This document shows positions 29,919 to 38,071 of a stretch of DNA of 64,000 nucleotides, piece after piece. The stretch comes from Gammaproteobacteria bacterium (GTDB lineage Bacteria > Pseudomonadota > Gammaproteobacteria > DRLM01), in assembly GCA_023266095.1 (NCBI GenBank), contig JAHFRV010000006.1, positions 1-64,000 of the forward strand, written 5' to 3'. Position 1 is the first letter of the stretch; the number at the start of each line of letters is the position of its first letter. Made by a program: the position numbers and the translations under genes. Under the pieces are notes generated by a model. It was not told where the DNA came from. It saw nothing but the letters and a program-made list of their open reading frames with translations, and did no database searches.

Positions 29919-31865
29919 ATGACAGGCCCCATGGAACCGGAAAAGCTCGATCTCAGCTCGCACACCATCGCCGCCGACAAGCGTGATGAATTGCTGCGCC
30001 TCTTTCCGGAGATACGCACCGAAGGCGGCAAGCTCGACTTCGAACGCTTGAAGCTCGCGCTGGGCGAGGCGGTGGACACCGGCAAGGAGCGCTACGGCAT
30101 GAGCTGGCCCGGCAAGGCCGACTGCTACAAGACCCTGCAAACCCCGAGCCTCGCCACGCTGCGCCCCTGTCCGGAAGAGAGCGTCGAGTTCGACAGCAGC
30201 GAGAATCTCATCATCGAGGGCGACAATCTCGAAGTGCTGAAGCTCTTGCAGAAGTCCTATCTCGGCAAGGTCAAGATGATCTACATCGACCCGCCCTACA
30301 ACACCGGCAACGACTTCATCTACCCCGACAACTACGCCGAATCGCTGCGGACCTATCTCGAATACACCGGCCAGGTGGACGCCGAAGGGCGTAAGTTCAG
30401 CAGCAACACCGAGGCCGACGGCCGCTTTCATTCGAAGTGGCTGAACATGATGTATCCGAGGCTCTATCTCGCGCGGAATTTGTTGCGGGAGGATGGGGTT
30501 TCTTTTATCTCAATAGATGATAATGAGGCCGCTAACCTTAAGAAGATTTGTGATGACATCTTCGGAGAAGATAACTTCCTTGCACAGCTATCCTGGAAAA
30601 CGGATGGGAATTTCGATAATCAAGCGAAATTCAAGCGTTGCCACGAGTACATTCTAGTTTATGCGAAAAATTCTGAACGATTCCCACACCCTCCAGTAAT
30701 TGACCCCAGCACACCGCAAGATAGCAAACTGTTTCGTGAAGAGATTCGAAACACAATAGTTAAGAACGGCCCTAAGAATCCTGTCAGTGACGTCGAATTA
30801 CCGGCAGGGTTTCCCTGTGATGTCGATTCAGGTGTTATAGGACCAAGATCCGATATATGGCCACATTATCTGCAACCAGGTTATATCAAAGATTGCCGAT
30901 TGACCGCTCCGGTCATAGTCAGAAGTGGTTGGAGTTCAAAAGAGCTGCTGCTAGATTTTATTAACAATGGATGCAAGCCTGTTTTGGATTCTAAAGAGCA
31001 AGAGACTCGTTTTTTAATTTCGCCTACAGGAGCAATTGAGGCTATTAAAGCGAGGACGAATCGGGCCAGTCACGTTGTCACCTCTATTAGTGGTTTTGGG
31101 GGACCTCAAAAGGCCACTGCTGACATTCAACAGTTAGGTGTGCCCTTTTATGATTACCCTAAGCCCGCTCAGCTCATAAAATACTTCCTGCAAATGAATG
31201 ATGGAAAGGATTTTATTTGCATCGACTTCTTCGCCGGTTCCGGCACCACCGCCCACGCCGTGCTCGATCTCAACAAACGAGACGGCGGCAACCGCAAGTT
31301 CATCCTCGTGCAGTTGCCCGAGCCGACGGGCCGCGCCGATTATCCGACCATCGCCGACATCACCAAGGAGCGGGTACGCCGCGTCATCAAGAAACTCAAC
31401 GACGAGGAGGCGGGCAAGCTCGACCTCGATGACTTCAAGAAACAGGACCGCGGCTTCCGCGTCTTCAAACTGGCGGAATCCAATTTCAAACCCTGGCACG
31501 CGCGGGCGGCGCAAGATGATGCGGCGGCGCTGGAAAGACAGCTCGAACTGCATGTGGACCATCTTCGCGACGGCCGCACCGCCGCGGACATCCTCTATGA
31601 AATCCTGCTGAAGAGCGGCTTCCCGCTCACCGCGCCGGTGACGACGCTCATCCTCGCGGGCAAGACGGTGTACAGCGCGGCGGACGGTGCCTTGTTCATT
31701 TGTCTCGAACGCGAACTGACGCTCGACCTCATCCGCGCCATGGCGGAACAAAAGCCGGAGCGCGTGGTGTGCCTCGACGAAGGCTTCGCCGGCAACGACC
31801 AGCTCAAGGCCAACGCCGTGCAGATCTTCAAGACCCGGGGCGTGACGAGTTTCAAGACGGTGTGA
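29919..31865 (+). CDS. mod: Type III restriction-modification DNA methyltransferase (Mod)
   Basis: N6-adenine methyltransferase of the beta class, 648 residues. Catalytic motif IV DPPYNTGND lies near 124 and SAM-binding motif I FFAGSGTTAHAV near 436, in the beta-class order IV, target-recognition domain, I. The region between them (nucleotides about 30480-31210) is clearly richer in A/T than both flanks, pointing to an exchanged target-recognition domain. In type III systems Mod sets sequence specificity and partners Res, encoded at 33892. GGAG 8 bases before the ATG supports the start. Complete, no frameshift. Confidence 0.93.
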   Translation: MTGPMEPEKLDLSSHTIAADKRDELLRLFPEIRTEGGKLDFERLKLALGEAVDTGKERYGMSWPGKADCYKTLQTPSLATLRPCPEESVEFDSSENLIIEGDNLEVLKLLQKSYLGKVKMIYIDPPYNTGNDFIYPDNYAESLRTYLEYTGQVDAEGRKFSSNTEADGRFHSKWLNMMYPRLYLARNLLREDGVSFISIDDNEAANLKKICDDIFGEDNFLAQLSWKTDGNFDNQAKFKRCHEYILVYAKNSERFPHPPVIDPSTPQDSKLFREEIRNTIVKNGPKNPVSDVELPAGFPCDVDSGVIGPRSDIWPHYLQPGYIKDCRLTAPVIVRSGWSSKELLLDFINNGCKPVLDSKEQETRFLISPTGAIEAIKARTNRASHVVTSISGFGGPQKATADIQQLGVPFYDYPKPAQLIKYFLQMNDGKDFICIDFFAGSGTTAHAVLDLNKRDGGNRKFILVQLPEPTGRADYPTIADITKERVRRVIKKLNDEEAGKLDLDDFKKQDRGFRVFKLAESNFKPWHARAAQDDAAALERQLELHVDHLRDGRTAADILYEILLKSGFPLTAPVTTLILAGKTVYSAADGALFICLERELTLDLIRAMAEQKPERVVCLDEGFAGNDQLKANAVQIFKTRGVTSFKTV

Positions 31866-31873
31866 AGAAAGCG

Positions 31874-32017
31874 AATGACTGCAGACCGCAACTTTGAATA
31901 CCTCATCGGCCTCGTGCGCGGGCCGTGCAAGTTCCGACATGGCGTGGTCAATACCTCGGCCAATAAGGGTGACGCCGTAAAAGGTGAGACGGCCATTGAG
32001 GGTGCGCCGAATGGATA
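31874..32017 (+). CDS. Small ORF between mod and the AlbA_2 gene, possible truncated Schlafen N-terminus
   Basis: 47 codons starting MTADRNFEYLIGLVRG and ending at a TAA that overlaps the next ATG. The first 15 residues recall the opening helix of AlbA_2/Schlafen-type proteins (xNFEYLIxLVRELCxLP), but what follows does not match the expected EWVEFK core. It begins 9 bases after the mod stop. It may be a remnant of an earlier copy of the following gene or a coupling leader; expression is unproven. Confidence 0.3.
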
Positions 32018-33684
32018 ACGCGGAGCTTATCGCGCTCGTCGACCGGCTGCGCCGTGAATCCAGCGAGGTCGAGTGGTTGGAGTTCAAGGAGAACCGGTAC
32101 GAACCGCAAGTCTTGGGCGAATATCTCTCGGCGCTGGCCAACGCCGCCTGTCTGGCTGGGAAGCCACGCGGCTATCTCCTGTTCGGGATCGACAATGTCT
32201 CCCATGGCGTTGCTGGTACTTTGTTTGATCCCTATGCCGTCAAGGGCAAGGGCAATCAGGATTTGCTTCTCTGGCTGAGCATGGGGTTGCAACCCAATAC
32301 CGGCCTGGATGTTCACGTTGTTGATCATCCGGAAGGCCGGGTCGTGCTCTTTGACATCGCCCCGGCGTGGAGTCGTCCCGTGCAGTTTTACGGCACGGCA
32401 TATATCCGTGTGGGTTCCAGTAAGACCGAGCTCGCCAAACATCCGGAGAAGGAGCGGGCCATCTGGACTTGCCGATCAGACTGGTCGGCGCAGCTTTGCG
32501 AGCGCGCTGCGCTGGTCGACCTCGACTCCGATGCCATCCTGAAGGCGCGTGAGCAGTTCAAGATCAAGCATCCGTCACAAGCCCCGGAAGTGGATGCCTG
32601 GGATGATGCGACCTTTCTTAACAAGGCGAAACTGACCATTCAGGGGGCCATCACCCACGCGGCGATTGTGTTGCTCGGGAAGCCGGAATCCGTCGCCTTG
32701 TTATCGCCGGCGGTAGCCAAGATTTCCTGGATTCTAAAAGATGCACACAACCGTGAACTGGACTACGAGCACTTCGGCCCGCCCTTCATCTTGCAGGTAG
32801 ACAGGGTGTTGCGGCGCATCCGCAATCTCACTCTGCGAACACTTCCCAGCGGTACATTGTTTCCACAGGAGATGACTCAGTATGACCCTTGGGTCATCCG
32901 CGAGGCTTTGCACAACTGCATCGCTCATCAGGATTATGGCCTGCGCGGGCGGATCAATATCATCGAGACGCCAAACTCGATTTTACTCACGAATGTCGGC
33001 AGTTTCCTGCCGGGTAATGTGGAGAAGGTGATTCGGCAGGATGCGCCCTTGGAAATCTACCGCAATCCGTTCTTGGCGGAAGCGATGGTCAATCTCAATA
33101 TGATCGACACTCAAGGCGGTGGTATCAAACGCATGTTCCAGGCGCAGATCAAGCGTTTCTTCCCTCTGCCTGACTACGACTTGTCGGAACCGGACCGTGT
33201 GGCTGTGAAGGTGAGAGGAGAGATTCTGGATGAACAGTATACCCGCACGCTGATGGAACGGGCCGACCTCGATCTCTGGCAGGTGATGTTGCTGGACAAG
33301 GTTCAGAAACGTATTTCAGTTTCACATGAAGATCATCGCCAACTCAAGGCCGCGGGTTTGGTTGAGGGGCGTTATCCAAATTTGCTGATCGCGGGGCGAA
33401 TCGCGAAAGTGACGGGTCAGTCGGGTCGGCATATTCGCGAGCGGGGTTTCGACAAGAAGTACTATCTGGATTTGATACTTGCCCTGGTCCGGGAGCATGG
33501 GCCGGTGAGCCGCGCTGAGATCGATCGCCTGCTACTTAGCAAGCTCCCCGAGGTGCTTACCGAGAGTCAAAAGAAACATAGGGTTCATAATCTATTGTCG
33601 GAGCTGTCGCGGCAGAGGCTGATCCTGAACGCGGGCAGTCGGGCCCGGCCCAAATGGCAGGTTATCGATAGTGCAGAAAATTAA
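32011..33684 (+). CDS. AlbA_2/Schlafen-domain ATP-binding protein in type III R-M locus
   Basis: 557 residues from the ATG at 32011 (MDNAELIALVDRLRRES), preceded by GAGGG. The N-terminal AlbA_2 (Schlafen-like, divergent AAA_4) domain spans about 15-150, with EWLEFKEN and GKPRGYLLFGIDN. Residues about 290-360 resemble the RecG-C/HATPase_c_4 module (REALHNCIAHQDYG, INIIETPNSILLTNVGSF), followed by a winged-helix C-terminus. Such proteins are frequent in defence islands and in some type III loci, and may be nucleases or transcription regulators; the role here is unknown. It is placed between mod and res, which suggests a third component. Confidence 0.85.
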   Translation: MDNAELIALVDRLRRESSEVEWLEFKENRYEPQVLGEYLSALANAACLAGKPRGYLLFGIDNVSHGVAGTLFDPYAVKGKGNQDLLLWLSMGLQPNTGLDVHVVDHPEGRVVLFDIAPAWSRPVQFYGTAYIRVGSSKTELAKHPEKERAIWTCRSDWSAQLCERAALVDLDSDAILKAREQFKIKHPSQAPEVDAWDDATFLNKAKLTIQGAITHAAIVLLGKPESVALLSPAVAKISWILKDAHNRELDYEHFGPPFILQVDRVLRRIRNLTLRTLPSGTLFPQEMTQYDPWVIREALHNCIAHQDYGLRGRINIIETPNSILLTNVGSFLPGNVEKVIRQDAPLEIYRNPFLAEAMVNLNMIDTQGGGIKRMFQAQIKRFFPLPDYDLSEPDRVAVKVRGEILDEQYTRTLMERADLDLWQVMLLDKVQKRISVSHEDHRQLKAAGLVEGRYPNLLIAGRIAKVTGQSGRHIRERGFDKKYYLDLILALVREHGPVSRAEIDRLLLSKLPEVLTESQKKHRVHNLLSELSRQRLILNAGSRARPKWQVIDSAEN

Positions 33685-33891
33685 CAAAGCCGAAAACCGG
33701 GTTGAGCCAGGATTATTTCCACGCCGCGTTATATATCTATGTTTTTAAATAGTTTGTCTTTGATGGAAGGGTATTTTGGAAAGGTGGCTTATCAAAGGCC
33801 GTATCAAACAAAGAGGGAGCGGTAAGCTGAAAACCACTTATTTGATGGTTGGACCTGCAAACTGGCAGGGTCACGCTGCTACCGGAAAATT

Positions 33892-36858
33892 ATGACCATG
33901 AAACTCCAATTCGACCCCTACCAGCCCTACCAGCTCGACGCCGTCGCCGCGGTGACGGAGCTGTTCGACGGCGAGCCGCAGGGCGCGCCGGAGTACGCGG
34001 TGATCGACACCGGCGATCACGGCGGCCTCTTCGCCGGGCAGGACCGTTCCGAGCTGGGCGTGGGCAACCGGCTGCTGCTCGCCGAGGAACGACTGCTCGC
34101 CAACACCCGTCGCGTGCAGGCCCGCAACGATATCGAGCCGGACGACGGCGCCGCGCCGCTGGCGGCGTGGGAGTTGCTCGACGCGGCGGCCAATGCCTCG
34201 CGCCACTGCCCGCACTTCTCGGTGGAGATGGAGACCGGCACGGGCAAGACCTATGTCTATCTGCGGACGATCTTCGAGCTGTCGCGGCGTTACGGCTTCC
34301 AGAAGTTCATCGTCGTGGTGCCGAGCGTGGCGATCCGCGAGGGCGTGCTGAAGAACATCGAGATCACCCGCGAGCACTTCCGCGCGCTCTACAACAATCC
34401 GCCGTTCGAATCCTTCGTCTACGACGCGAAGAAGGTCAACCGCCTGCGGCAGTTCGCCACCGGCAACACCTTGCAAATCTGCGTGATCAATATCCAGGCC
34501 TTCAACAAGAAGGACAAGGCCGTCATCTATAAGGAGAGCGACCGGCTCTCCGGCCGCCAGCCGATCGAGTTCATCCAGGCGGCGCGGCCCATCGTCATCA
34601 TTGACGAGCCGCAGAGCGTCGAGGGTGGCGAAGAAGGCGCGGGCATCGCGGCGCTGAAGGAGCTCAATCCGCTCTGCACGCTGCGCTACTCCGCGACCCA
34701 TCGCAACCCGTACAACCTGGTGTACCGGCTCGATCCGGTGCGCGCCTTTGAATTGAAGCTGGTAAAGCAGATCGTGGTGGCGAGCGCCGCCGCCGAAGGC
34801 GGCGCCAACGACGCCTACGTGCGCGTGGAAAAGATCGACCACACCAAGGGCATCAAGGCCCGGCTGCGGCTGCATGTGCAGGGCAAGGACGGCCCCAAGG
34901 AAAAGTCGGTGTCCGTCAAGAGCGGCGCCGACCTGTATGTGCTTTCAAACGAGCGCGCCTGTTACCGGGATGGTTATTCGGTGGCGGAGATCAACGCCGA
35001 ACCCGGCAACGAGTTCGTGCGCTTCAACAGCGGCCGGGTGCTGCGGCTGGGCGAGGAGACCGGCGGTCTGCGCGGCGACATCTGGCGGGTGCAGATACGC
35101 CACACCGTGAAGAAACATTTGGAGAAGGAACTGCAAGTCCGCGGCCGCGGGATCAAGGTGTTGAGTCTGTTCTTCGTCGACCGCGTGACTAATTACCGCG
35201 ACCACGGCGAGGACGGGCGGCGGATCAACGGCAAGTTCGCCGAGACCTTCGAGGCGGTGTTGACGGAGTTGGCTCGCGACGCGCGTTACCAGGGCTTGGA
35301 GTGCCTGCGGCATCCCGTCGACCGGCTGCATAACGGCTATTTCGCGCAAGATAAAAAAGGCCTGCTCAAGGACACCCGCGGCGACACGCAGGCCGACGAC
35401 GAGGTGTACAACCTCATCATGAAGGACAAGGAACGCCTGTTGTCGCTGGACGAACCCTTGCGCTTCATCTTCAGCCACTCGGCGCTGCGCGAGGGCTGGG
35501 ACAATCCCAATGTCTTTCAGATCTGCACGCTCAACGAATCGCGCAGCGCCGTGAAAAAACGCCAGGAGATCGGCCGGGGTCTGCGTCTGCCGGTGGACCA
35601 GAACGGTCTGCGCGTGTTCGACGAGTCGCTGAACAAGCTGCTGGTAGTGGCGAACGAGAGTTACGAGGATTTCGCACGCGCCCTGCAAAGCGAATACGAA
35701 GAAGATTGCGGCGTGGCCTTCGGCCGGGTGCCGGTGACGGCGCTGGCCAAATTGATCCGGGTGGTCGATGGCGAAGAGCGGCCCATCGGCCGGGCGGCGG
35801 CCGAGTCGATCCGCGCGGCCTTGGTCGAGCAAAAGATGCTCGACGGCGAAGGCCGCATCCAGTCCGCATTCGACCCCAGGCGCCGGGACTTCGCGCTCGA
35901 CCTGCCGGCAGCCTATCGCGAGCTCGCGCCGGCGGTGATCGATCTGCTGTCGGCGTATCGGATCGAGCGGCACATCCGCCGCGAGAAAGACGAAGGTCCC
36001 AACCGTCTGCGCAAGGAGCTACGGCTGAATCCCGAGTTCCAGGCGCTGTGGGATCGCATCAAACCCAAGACGACGTATCGGGTGGAATTCGCCACCGAGG
36101 AGTTGGTGATGCGCGCGGTGGCGGGCCTGCGGCGCATGGAAAAAATCGAGGCCGCGAAAATCAACGTCACGACGGGCCGGATCGGCGTGACCAAGGCGGG
36201 GGTGACGACCACCGCGCTCGGCGCGGCCGAGGAGCGGGTGGCCTATGGCGGTAACCCGTTGCCGGACGTGCTCGCCTATCTGCAAAACGAAACCGAGCTG
36301 ACGCGCTCGACTTTAGTGCGCATCCTCAAAGGCTCGGGGCGTCTCGGCGAGTTTTTCGTCAACCCCCAGCGGTTCATGGATGCGGTCGCGGCCGTCCTCA
36401 AATATGAATTGCATCGCCTGCTGGTGGACGGCATCAAATACGAACGCCTGCCGGGCGCCGGGCCGGAGACGGAATGGGAGCAGGCGCTCTTCAAAAATGA
36501 GGAGCTGATCAATTATCTGGCCGCGCTCCAGGTCGACAAATCGGTCTATGAATATGTGGTCTATGAGTCGGATGTCGAGCGGGCCTTCGCGCGCAAGTTG
36601 GATCAGCGGCCGGATATCAAACTCTTCGTGAAACTGCCGGGCTGGTTTCTGGTGGATACGCCGGTCGGCAAATACAACCCGGACTGGGCCGTCGTCAAGC
36701 ATGAGGATCAAACGGTCTATCTGGTCCGCGAGACCAAGGGCACTCGCGATTTCCTGAAACTTCGCACCGGCGAGGCCGACAAGATCCGCTGCGGCCAGCG
36801 CCACTTCGAGGCCTTGGGCGTCTCATTCGCCGTGGCGGTTTCCGCGGATGAAGTTTGA
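33892..36858 (+). CDS. res: Type III restriction endonuclease subunit (Res)
   Basis: 988 residues: SF2 helicase/translocase plus nuclease. Walker A METGTGKTYVYL near 113, Walker B IVIIDEPQ near 236, motif III-type TLRYSATH near 264, a late SF2 motif IGRGLRLPV near 561, and a C-terminal PD-(D/E)xK nuclease core: YNPDWAVV with the catalytic aspartate near 931, then YLVRETKG near 943-950. With Mod it forms the complex that cuts DNA with two head-to-head unmethylated sites. Two ATGs (33892 and 33898) are possible starts. The 207-base gap upstream of it is AT-rich and carries no other gene. Confidence 0.95.
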   Translation: MTMKLQFDPYQPYQLDAVAAVTELFDGEPQGAPEYAVIDTGDHGGLFAGQDRSELGVGNRLLLAEERLLANTRRVQARNDIEPDDGAAPLAAWELLDAAANASRHCPHFSVEMETGTGKTYVYLRTIFELSRRYGFQKFIVVVPSVAIREGVLKNIEITREHFRALYNNPPFESFVYDAKKVNRLRQFATGNTLQICVINIQAFNKKDKAVIYKESDRLSGRQPIEFIQAARPIVIIDEPQSVEGGEEGAGIAALKELNPLCTLRYSATHRNPYNLVYRLDPVRAFELKLVKQIVVASAAAEGGANDAYVRVEKIDHTKGIKARLRLHVQGKDGPKEKSVSVKSGADLYVLSNERACYRDGYSVAEINAEPGNEFVRFNSGRVLRLGEETGGLRGDIWRVQIRHTVKKHLEKELQVRGRGIKVLSLFFVDRVTNYRDHGEDGRRINGKFAETFEAVLTELARDARYQGLECLRHPVDRLHNGYFAQDKKGLLKDTRGDTQADDEVYNLIMKDKERLLSLDEPLRFIFSHSALREGWDNPNVFQICTLNESRSAVKKRQEIGRGLRLPVDQNGLRVFDESLNKLLVVANESYEDFARALQSEYEEDCGVAFGRVPVTALAKLIRVVDGEERPIGRAAAESIRAALVEQKMLDGEGRIQSAFDPRRRDFALDLPAAYRELAPAVIDLLSAYRIERHIRREKDEGPNRLRKELRLNPEFQALWDRIKPKTTYRVEFATEELVMRAVAGLRRMEKIEAAKINVTTGRIGVTKAGVTTTALGAAEERVAYGGNPLPDVLAYLQNETELTRSTLVRILKGSGRLGEFFVNPQRFMDAVAAVLKYELHRLLVDGIKYERLPGAGPETEWEQALFKNEELINYLAALQVDKSVYEYVVYESDVERAFARKLDQRPDIKLFVKLPGWFLVDTPVGKYNPDWAVVKHEDQTVYLVRETKGTRDFLKLRTGEADKIRCGQRHFEALGVSFAVAVSADEV

Positions 36859-37063
36859 AGCGCGGTGGGGGTCGTCGTCGCAGGATTATCATGTGAATCG
36901 CCGGCTTTGGCGGCATCGGTAAATACGAAAATGCGCGCGGTTTGCTGATGCCGTTACGTTCACTCGGCGAGCGTCCCATAAAAGCCCGGATTTCGCCGAC
37001 CGGCGGCGCGACGATCGCGCGCCTGCGTGTGTATCCTTTTGCGGAAGCGGCTACATGGCCGCG

Positions 37064-38071
37064 TCAGCAAATGCGCGGCAGCGCTTCCTCGTCCAGCGGC
37101 TCGATCAAACGTTCGCCGCCGATACGGGTTTCCAATACCACCGCGGAGGTTTCTTCGGTCAGCCTGCCGATCAGCGCCGCCTGTTCGCCGCCGGGTGTTG
37201 CGCGCAAGGCCCGCAGCGCCTGTTCCGCCGCCGCGGCCTCGACGACGGCGACGAGGCGGCCTTCGCAGGCGAGTGTATAGGGATCGAAACCTAAGATGTC
37301 GCACACTGTGCGCACCGCGGCGCGGATCGGGATGTCCGCCTCGCGCACCCGCGGCGTGAGGCCGGTGGCCGTGTGGATTTCATGCAGCACCGCGGTGAGA
37401 CCGCCGCGGGTCGGATCGCGCATGAAACGCAAGCCGGGCAGAGGCAATAACGCGCGGGTGAGGGGTAGGATACTGGCGGCGTCGGAGAGCAGATCGCCGC
37501 GCAGGCCGAATTCCTCGCGCGCCAGCATCACCGCCGCGCCGTGGTCGCCGACCGGGCCGCTCACCAGGATGGTATCGCCCGCGCGGATTTCTTCCAAACC
37601 CAATCGCGTTGCGCTGTCACGCAGACCGATGCCGGAGGTCGCGAGATAGAGGCCGCTGGCCTCGCCGCGCCGCACGACTTTGGTGTCGCCGGCGGCGATA
37701 CGCACCTCGCAGGCGAGTGCGGCGCGGTGTATGCCCTGGACGATGCGTTCCAATTGAGCAAGCTCCAGCCCCTCTTCCAGAAACACGTTGAGGCTGAGAT
37801 ACAGCGGTGTGGCGCCGCACACCGCGAGGTCGTTGACCGTGCCGTGCACCGCCAGCGAGCCGATGTTGCCGCCCGGAAATTCCAACGGCTGCACGGTGTA
37901 GCCGTCGGTGGTGAAGACCAGTTCACCCGCGCCGCGCGCGATGGGCAGCACGACCGCGTCGTCGCGGCAATTGAACAGACGGTCGCCGAGATGATGGGCG
38001 AAGACCTCTTCGATCAGGCGGCGCATGCGCGGGCCGCCGTTGCCGTGGGCGAGGCTGATGCGTTCGCTCAT
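37064..38071 (-). CDS. hypE: Hydrogenase maturation protein HypE
   Basis: 335 residues; dehydrates the S-carboxamide that HypF places on its C-terminal cysteine to a thiocyanate, the source of the cyanide ligands of [NiFe] sites. It starts at MSERISLAHGNGG, the normal HypE N-terminus, overlapping the hypF stop as ATGA. The AIR-synthase-like core (LVFTTDGYTVQPLEFPGG, AAGDTKVV) and the C-terminal PRIC, whose last residue is the carrier cysteine, are intact. Last gene of the minus-strand hyp operon. Confidence 0.97.
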   Translation of the reverse strand: MSERISLAHGNGGPRMRRLIEEVFAHHLGDRLFNCRDDAVVLPIARGAGELVFTTDGYTVQPLEFPGGNIGSLAVHGTVNDLAVCGATPLYLSLNVFLEEGLELAQLERIVQGIHRAALACEVRIAAGDTKVVRRGEASGLYLATSGIGLRDSATRLGLEEIRAGDTILVSGPVGDHGAAVMLAREEFGLRGDLLSDAASILPLTRALLPLPGLRFMRDPTRGGLTAVLHEIHTATGLTPRVREADIPIRAAVRTVCDILGFDPYTLACEGRLVAVVEAAAAEQALRALRATPGGEQAALIGRLTEETSAVVLETRIGGERLIEPLDEEALPRIC

